DNA from: Zoroaster sp. YZ-2022 | Lineage: Eukaryota > Echinodermata > Asteroidea > Forcipulatida > Zoroasteridae | Length of the DNA stretch: 64,000 nt | Assembly: GCA_029582265.1 (NCBI GenBank) | Contig: CM055823.1 | Location: 10,977,716-11,041,715, forward strand | Direction: 5' to 3' | Shown here: piece by piece, positions 57,799 through 64,000 of the stretch | Numbering within the stretch: the first letter of the stretch is position 1 | Layout of the letters: every line of letters begins with the position of its first letter | Program-made: the position numbers and the translations under genes | Notes under the pieces: model-generated | What the model saw: only the letters and a program-made list of their open reading frames with translations | Database searches by the model: none | What the model was told of the DNA's origin: nothing

Positions 57799-58410
57799 AT
57801 TCACACACACTAGCACAGGTACTTAGTGCCTGGGGCACAAATTCAATATCACCAAACCATAACTATGTTTATGCTTTACGAGGTATTTCTGTATTATATC
57901 ATGAGTTATGCTCGCAAATACATTGAATACAAATTCTCAGTAGGTTTTGGGCGTTGCTAGAATAACCTTTGTACCCTCATTGTGACAGTCGTTTGTATTT
58001 TTTGGGGGAAATTATTCAACAAATCCTGTTTGCACGCAAAGCAAAATTACACTAAGCCCCGTCATCAAAGGAAAATGGCAGCGATTATAGGCAGAAGTAG
58101 TTGAAATGAAATATTCCAATATGTTCACAGGTATAGCCGTTATACGAAGCGGTAGTTTCTCAAAGTTTCCCAACATTTGTCTGAGACGACCTACCTACAT
58201 CCTTTAGGCATGTGTCTTACATTAAGCCATTTTGTCAAACAATTATTTTAAATTCACCAAAATCATACTTGTCAAACATCCTGTATAATTATTCTGCCCG
58301 AGATACTCTTATTTTTGATAGAAATAAACTTAAATTGAAAGACTGTCCATTGCAATACTGTTTGCTTTTGGTATGGACACGTATCACATATGAAACATCA
58401 GTATGTATCA

Positions 58411-60329
58411 CATAGGCATATATCAATTATAGACAAGTTACATGCCTGCTGCTACATGCACATTTCAGTCAGGAATTCCGTGTTTCATAGTTACATAAAT
58501 CACCCAGCAAAGCCTTCGGTGGATACGCATGGGATACTAAGATTAAATATGTCTATTGATGGATTCCGACTTTGGCTGTTTACCTATATGATTCACATCA
58601 CACGCTGCCACAAACATAATGCTCTTTCTTATGGGAAGCAAAAGTCATAATATTACTGTTAATAAATATGACAGCAGATGTGCATGGCCTCCTTCGTAGT
58701 ATTGCTTATGGAATTTGTTTTGGAAGGTTTTTGTTTAAATAATCAGCCTTAAAAGGCCCGTTATGGTATCAGTAATCCATTGGTGTAAATGAACTGCTTA
58801 AGTTGGGGATGATTCCAAAATGTTTTTCTCTATCCCTTTCTGCAAAAATTAATCGAGTTTTTTTTTTTCATGCGGAATCTGAACCATTTAAATACGCGTG
58901 ACGTAATTTACAAGCTCAACGCCGGCTGGTCCAAACTAAATATCATGTCTTCCACGAGCACAGAAAAATCGCTCTGGAATCAATACGCCGATCCATTAAT
59001 CCCCGCCCACCATATAGTAACTGCCTAGCAACGGCACCCGTGGTACAACACTTAAGCCTCGCCCCTTGATCGTCAAGTCATTCCTAATGGTGGCTTGTTT
59101 ACGTTTATCATCCACGCGACACAGCTATTTTAACATGTGATTGGTCAATAGCTGTGATTGGTCAATACGTAATAGGACTTAATAAATCGGTCTATCGTTT
59201 ACCTTATCGATTCCTTTGTGACTAGACCCATTACATTTGTAGTGCAGTGATTTTTTTTTTCTATTCGTTTGTATGAAGTAGATGCAGTCATCGTGGGTTT
59301 ACATTATTTACAAAATACTTGGAGTTAGCAACTTTTAGACTTGGCCTTTTATGTCATGACATAATATTGATTATTGTAATTCTTATATCCCTTAAACCAT
59401 GAATTATATAATTTGTTACAATATATTGTCTAATGTTAGTTTATTGTTTTATAACCAGTTTTTGGGGCAAGGTCTGTTTAATTTTCCCTTGTGGGATAAT
59501 AAATGTTTTATCTTTCTTTCTTTGCTACCGGTAACCTTGAATTTCCCCTTAGTTGTTTTGTTACTTTTTATTTCACAATTATTTACTATTGATACCCCTG
59601 TATTATTGTACACATTTTGTGTATAATAGTGTGATGTGAAATAAAGTTGGGTTTGAAGTTCATCGTTTAATAGTGCTTGATGGCGACGGGGGTCGATGCT
59701 GCTGGGGAAACAAAATGAGGCTGAGGTTGATTGGAGCTTTATGCAAGCTTTGAATAGGTATCTATTTACTGATGCGCATGCATTGAACATGATATTCTGC
59801 AGTGAGCAATGATGGGAAGAGTAGGCCTATAGTTAATGAAACGTGTGTGAGTTATTCAATATACAGTGGTTGGCGGATTAATTTCGAACATGTTCTGCTT
59901 GAGGATCAAAACATTTTCCATCCCAAAAGATGCCATTGTCAACAATTTGGCAGTATACCAACATGTATTACGAAGCAAATCCTTGTGTTGATACGCATGG
60001 GTTGCTAAACAAAAATCTGCCTATTGATGGATTCTGAATACTCATTCAGACTTTGCCATTACATATGTTACACATCACACGTAGCAATATAAACATACAA
60101 TACAAAAGTCATAACATTACTTTGAATGATCAACGAAGCAGACGGAACCTCCTACGCAGTAGTCTATTGCTTTTTTTCAGCGGCCATCTAAGTCAGATTC
60201 CCTGTATGCCAATTATCATTATTGTGTGGATTCAGATAACTTATCGATTATTTTTCTTCTTGTTTCCGCCAAAACCCCATAGGTTTAACACTTGAAAGTT
60301 GTCGATGGATTGTCATACTTAGCATCGTC
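58411..60329. other. Intergenic DNA with a diverged local repeat
   Basis: No gene. Phrases at 58520-58720 (GGTGGATACGCATGGG, TATTGATGGATTCCGAC, CACATCACACG) recur in diverged form at 59980-60180. AGCTGTGATTGGTCAATA occurs in tandem near 59130-59170 and contains CCAAT-box-like ATTGG words. Confidence 0.45.
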
Positions 60330-60935
60330 ATATCAATACAAAACATGCACCATATGAAAGCCCGTGATGTGAATTAGTGCCTAAAACAAAGTACGTCATC
60401 ATAACGTCAGTAAATATCATGTTATTCATATTTTAGTGACACGCTGCGGGGGGTAAGATGTCTCGACCCTTGTGAAGACTCGACATGAAGAACTAGGATC
60501 CACGACAGCTTTTGGAGCCTTGTGGCAACTCGACCTACGAGTCATACTTTGCATTTTCACATAAATACAAAACATGCAGCATGAAAGCTCGTAATGTGAC
60601 TCAGTTTGTAGAACCTCATCATTACGTCAATAAATATTATTTTATTAACATTTTAGTCTAATCTGCGGGACGTATAGATTGGCGAGAACGGACAAGTCGA
60701 CCTAAACAAATAGTGTGACCCTGCGGGGGTGAAGATATCTCGACCCTTGTGATAACTCGACCTAAACAAAACTCGACCCACGAGCTGTCATATAAGCACT
60801 TGGCATTTTCACATAAAAACTAAACGTGCACCATATGAAAGCTCATAATGTGACTTCGTTTCTAAAACCAATTACGTCATCATTACGTCAGAAAATATTA
60901 TTTAATTAACATTTTAGTCTAATCTGCGAAGATAA
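60330..60935. repeat. Three tandem units of about 230-250 bp with CRE-like sites
   Basis: Each unit has AAACATGCACCATATGAAAG (60343, 60571 and 60821 regions), CATCATTACGTCA-type words, CATTTTAGTCTAATCTGCG and CTCGACCCTTGTGA. TACGTCA words recall CRE/AP-1-like binding sites; a function is inference. Confidence 0.75.
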
Positions 60936-61264
60936 TGATGTAGTCAATATAAACTTCGAAATGTTATTGTTCGAATTTACCAACTATGGGTAGAATGTGG
61001 TACCATCCTTTCTCAACCTTTATCACGATATAGCAATAAAAAAATAATGCACGTTCCGTGTTGTTATTCAACTTGTTCGATGGTTGTTTTGCAGAAAGGA
61101 CAATTTCCATAGGGACTATACACGCTGGTATGATTACGTGACGACGTAGTGTTTGTACATAGCTACAGGGTTTGTACGCATGGGTTGATTCTACAATACA
61201 ATGTTATTTGTTTTCGTATGTTTGAATCGTTTGAGACTCGTTGCACACATTTAATGGAAGGACA
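60936..61264. other. Intergenic DNA
   Basis: Nothing supported was seen. Confidence 0.35.
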
Positions 61265-61690
61265 TTTAATGTGTGTACAATGATTACAGTTCATGCGTTT
61301 TAAGTTTATTTCAATATATCGTAAATACTAAACAAAGAACTCAGTGTCCCAATAATTATCAATATACACGTAGCCAAAACCCCTGTGTTCGTTTTCATCG
61401 AGCACTTCGTTGCAAACAATAATGTCAATTTCTAACAATAACAAACACCTAATCAGTCTCCTGCCACCCACTGTCCCAAAATCTCCCACTCAGTCTCATC
61501 TACCCACCCGTCCTGTCGATCGGGTCTAAGGAACACGCAATGCATATTTTGTATACAATCACTAAAATTAATGTGCATTTTCAGCTTATTTCAATATATC
61601 ATAACTTTCTTAACACTAAACAAAGAACTTGGGACATCAGTGCCCAATATTATCAATACATCCGAAACCCATTTTCATTTAACCTCTAGT
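61265..61690. repeat. Diverged direct duplication of about 140 bp
   Basis: TTATTTCAATATATC, ACTAAACAAAGAACT and ATTATCAATA occur in the same order at 61300-61400 and 61588-61690. Confidence 0.65.
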
Positions 61691-62700
61691 TTTAGCCTTG
61701 CAGCTGTTAGCTATGATACTGGTAGCAAAGGATTGTTGTATATGAATCGTCGTATATAGCCTAGCTTGGTTTGGACACGAAGAGACAACTCACTCATAAT
61801 GATTTATGTGTGAATTCATTTCATTATTAACTAATTTGATGTTGATGTGATGCACAATTACCTAAACAAACAATATTGTAAGTTTAATGGAACTGATCGC
61901 CGCATTTACTTCAAAAACTTAATAAATCAGAGACCTGCAATTAACTCGACGCTCAAATTTATATTTTTATCTATTAAGTCGCATTAGCTTTCCTAGTTTC
62001 GCTCCCCAATAAGAATCATTGTATAAAACGTACATGTCTGTCACTAAGCTTGGGCGATATCGATTTTGTTCATCCACGATATATCGGCAAACATATATCG
62101 CGATTTTCGATAGTATCGCAATTATTTTTTTCATTCACGCATGATTGCTTTAGAGCCGATAACCACAGGTATGTACCCCTCTATAAGCATCACAATAAAT
62201 CCCAAATTCATTTGCAGAGCGTGTATGTACTTCTGAAGTAGTTCGCTTTTGTTTCTCACTTCCAAAAGCTGAAAAGACTTCTAATTTTGTTTCAATGGAA
62301 TTTCTGAGTTGACTCACAATGGCGATCTTTTTAAATGGCGATATATTTTTTTAAGACGTTAATTTAACAATGGTACAAAATAAGAATATCTAACAAGTGG
62401 TGATTTTTGTAGAATATGATCTTCTTTGATGATAATTGCATAATATAAACAACATATTTTCTAAAGAATACAATGCGCTCGGTATAAACAAATAAATACG
62501 ATGGAAACGAATATTTGGTGGAACCAAGCAAATAAGAAAAACAGTTACCGGAAGCAACATTTACCTTAACGGTGTATGTGTCGAATAAAGTACTAAAATC
62601 TGCAAGATTTTCTTGTAAGAAGCAAACAAATTCCCCTTTAGAATTTCACCAACCTATAAATTCCCCTTTAACTGAATTCCATTTAAACGAGTGGGTAACA
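61691..62700. other. AT-rich intergenic DNA with GGGCGATATCG-type repeat
   Basis: TTGGGCGATATCGATTTTG with following CGATATATCGG and TATCGCGATTTTCGATAG words at 62047-62120 look like the end of a dispersed repeat, but no partner end was found. Confidence 0.4.
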
Positions 62701-62839
62701 AAAGTGAATTGTTTGTCCCAGGATCATGATCAATGTAATGAGTAACTTCTTTCTATTGAAATGTGCCCGCGGGTAGTTCCTGGTCACGGTCGGAGGGGTA
62801 AAAAGGAGGGTGGTAATAAAGTATGGTATTTCGGGGATC

Positions 62840-63021
62840 TACTGAATTCAATGATTCAGAAGAAGAGTAAATATAACCAAGCATTCTGGATGTTTGCGCA
62901 TATGAGACGTCGTCACTGAACTTAGAGGATGTTGGGAATTGCACAAGATAAGACTTTTTGAAAGTGATATTTAGAAACAATTTCAAATAAAGGATATCGC
63001 TTGTCAAGTATAGAGGAGAAC
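62840..63021 (+). promoter_or_regulatory. Candidate promoter and 5' untranslated region
   Basis: A TATA-like AGTAAATATAACC lies at about 62866-62878, some 145 bp upstream of the start codon at 63022. GAGACGTCGTCACTG at about 62903 is a CRE-like motif. The start site is not determined. Confidence 0.35.
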
Positions 63022-63103
63022 ATGGGACGCCATAAAGGAGCGTACGCGCTCTTACTGGCTACCGTTCTAGTACTCATTACGCAGTCAGTACATGTCTCCG
63101 GAG
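63022..63103 (+). CDS. First coding exon of a secreted or membrane protein
   Basis: ATG in a fair context (GAACATGG) opens 27 codons: a short basic head (MGRHKGAY), a hydrophobic core (ALLLATVLVLITQ) and a small-residue region (SVHVSG) typical of a signal-peptide cleavage area. The exon ends GGAG/GTAAGT in phase 1, the usual phase and place for a signal-peptide exon. The mature protein lies outside the window or in unrecognised exons downstream, so its function cannot be stated. It is the best candidate for an ordinary host gene in this window. Confidence 0.65.
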
Positions 63104-64000
63104 GTAAGTTTAATTTCCCGTTTTTGAGAACAGGCTTGATTAAGGCAAGAGCAGATACAGAATTTCAGTATTAACAGCAAATACTACCAAAGTATTTTGA
63201 AATAGATGGTAGCATTTTTTTCAAGTGTTACTTTGGTGAATGAGAATGGTAAGCTTTGTTTGTATACCTGAAACAGAACTAAAAAGACATTGTGCAGAAG
63301 GGCAGATTTAATAAAGTAATGAAGAAATCAACTGACAAAACTATGCAAAGTTTTCAATTGACACATTATATTACGACTTTTCTTTCACAAAAATAGTCAA
63401 GAAACAATTGACAATGATAACTTATCATAACCCCGATTGTTTTTAGAATATCCAAATCTGATAACTCGGACTTTTCAGGATTGTTTTTACAGTACGGTAT
63501 TTCGCTCGTAATTCGATCAGTTGTGTGCCCCTTACAGTGTAAAATAAATGAACAAATAATTACCCAACATTTAACCCAACGTAGAGCAAATAGTCAACAT
63601 ATCCATCTATTGGGCAATACATTAGTCACTCTTACTGGGTAAAAGTATTTACCTAATTCTTGGGCAAATTGAACTGTCAACAACTGGATAAATGTAATTA
63701 ACCACTAACTTGTCTTTGTAACCATCTATTGAGCACTTCAAAGTTTCCATTTGTTGGTCAAAACCTAACCAACGTTTGAGCATAGTTCCTAACCAATTAG
63801 TGGTTACTTCTCCTATATCTAAACAACTCATGGGTATTGGATGGCCTTAATGTGTCCAAAATCATGGCAGATTTTACCCACGATTATCCAAGTTTTTGCC
63901 CAACAGTTATGTAATTATGTCGCTCAATTCCTGGGCGGTATATATTGAAAAGAAAAAATCTAAACCAAAACAACTCAAATAACAAGGATCGAATGACAAA
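63104..64000. other. Intron-like DNA with TTGGGTAA/TTACCCAA-rich repeat
   Basis: From about 63535 to 63930 the DNA holds many TTGGGCAA, ACCCAAC and AACCAA words in both orientations, like another MITE with a repetitive interior. A further exon is not recognised before the window ends. Confidence 0.45.

Larger units (their letters stand above)
56290..58410. repeat. Dispersed duplication A, copy carrying insertions
   Basis: Collinear with 28740-29840. Compared with that copy it contains two SINEs (56424-56959) and a hAT MITE (57244-57798), each at points where the other copy is uninterrupted. Confidence 0.75.

Overview
This is nuclear DNA from an animal, most likely a marine invertebrate deuterostome such as an echinoderm, though the species cannot be fixed from the sequence. 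The evidence is AT-rich intergenic DNA, GT-AG introns that join in phase, tRNA-headed SINEs, APE-type LINEs (one with a 2A-like motif of the kind known from sea urchin and amphioxus LINEs), piggyBac, hAT, pogo and Harbinger remains, and strong enrichment of the palindromes TACATGTA and TAGGCCTA. No bacterial, phage or CRISPR features are present. Almost every recognisable reading frame is transposon-derived.

Layout. 0.5-4.1 kb: a four-exon gene for a zinc-finger, tyrosine-recombinase and Myb/SANT-like protein, damaged by several small indels and carrying a SINE in intron 2 and a near-perfect 98-bp hairpin in intron 1. 4.5-9.2 kb: a Harbinger-type element with a frameshifted HARBI1-like DDE transposase facing an intact five-exon gene for its Myb/MADF-like partner. 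9.6-12.8 kb: a frameshifted RTE-like LINE. 13-26 kb: AT-rich DNA with small MITEs, a 3-kb composite element (16.5-19.5 kb) containing a pogo/Tigger relic, and a hAT MITE. 26.5-28.9 kb: a second RTE-like LINE that has lost its reverse-transcriptase core. 29.9-33.1 kb: several inverted-repeat elements with internally repetitive DNA. 37.1-41.0 kb: a near full-length L2-like LINE on the minus strand, interrupted by a SINE. 42-46.3 kb: SINE pieces, a MITE and a LINE RT fragment. 47.2-50.5 kb: a complete but inactivated piggyBac element in a TTAA site; a paralogous segment at 34.2-35.4 kb preserves the unoccupied site. 52-54.2 kb: a MITE, a TTGGCC-rich element and a 24-bp minisatellite. 56.3-58.4 kb: a second copy of the 28.7-29.8 kb segment, split by two SINEs and a hAT MITE. 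60.3-61.7 kb: local repeats. 63.0 kb: a convincing host first exon encoding a signal peptide.

How parts relate. One SINE subfamily shares its 3' tail with the L2-like LINE, which suggests that LINE machinery mobilised it. Three long MITEs share 3-bp target duplications and terminal motifs with the right end of the Harbinger element, which suggests cross-mobilisation by Harbinger transposase. The most unusual protein-coding locus is the tyrosine-recombinase/Myb gene at the left.
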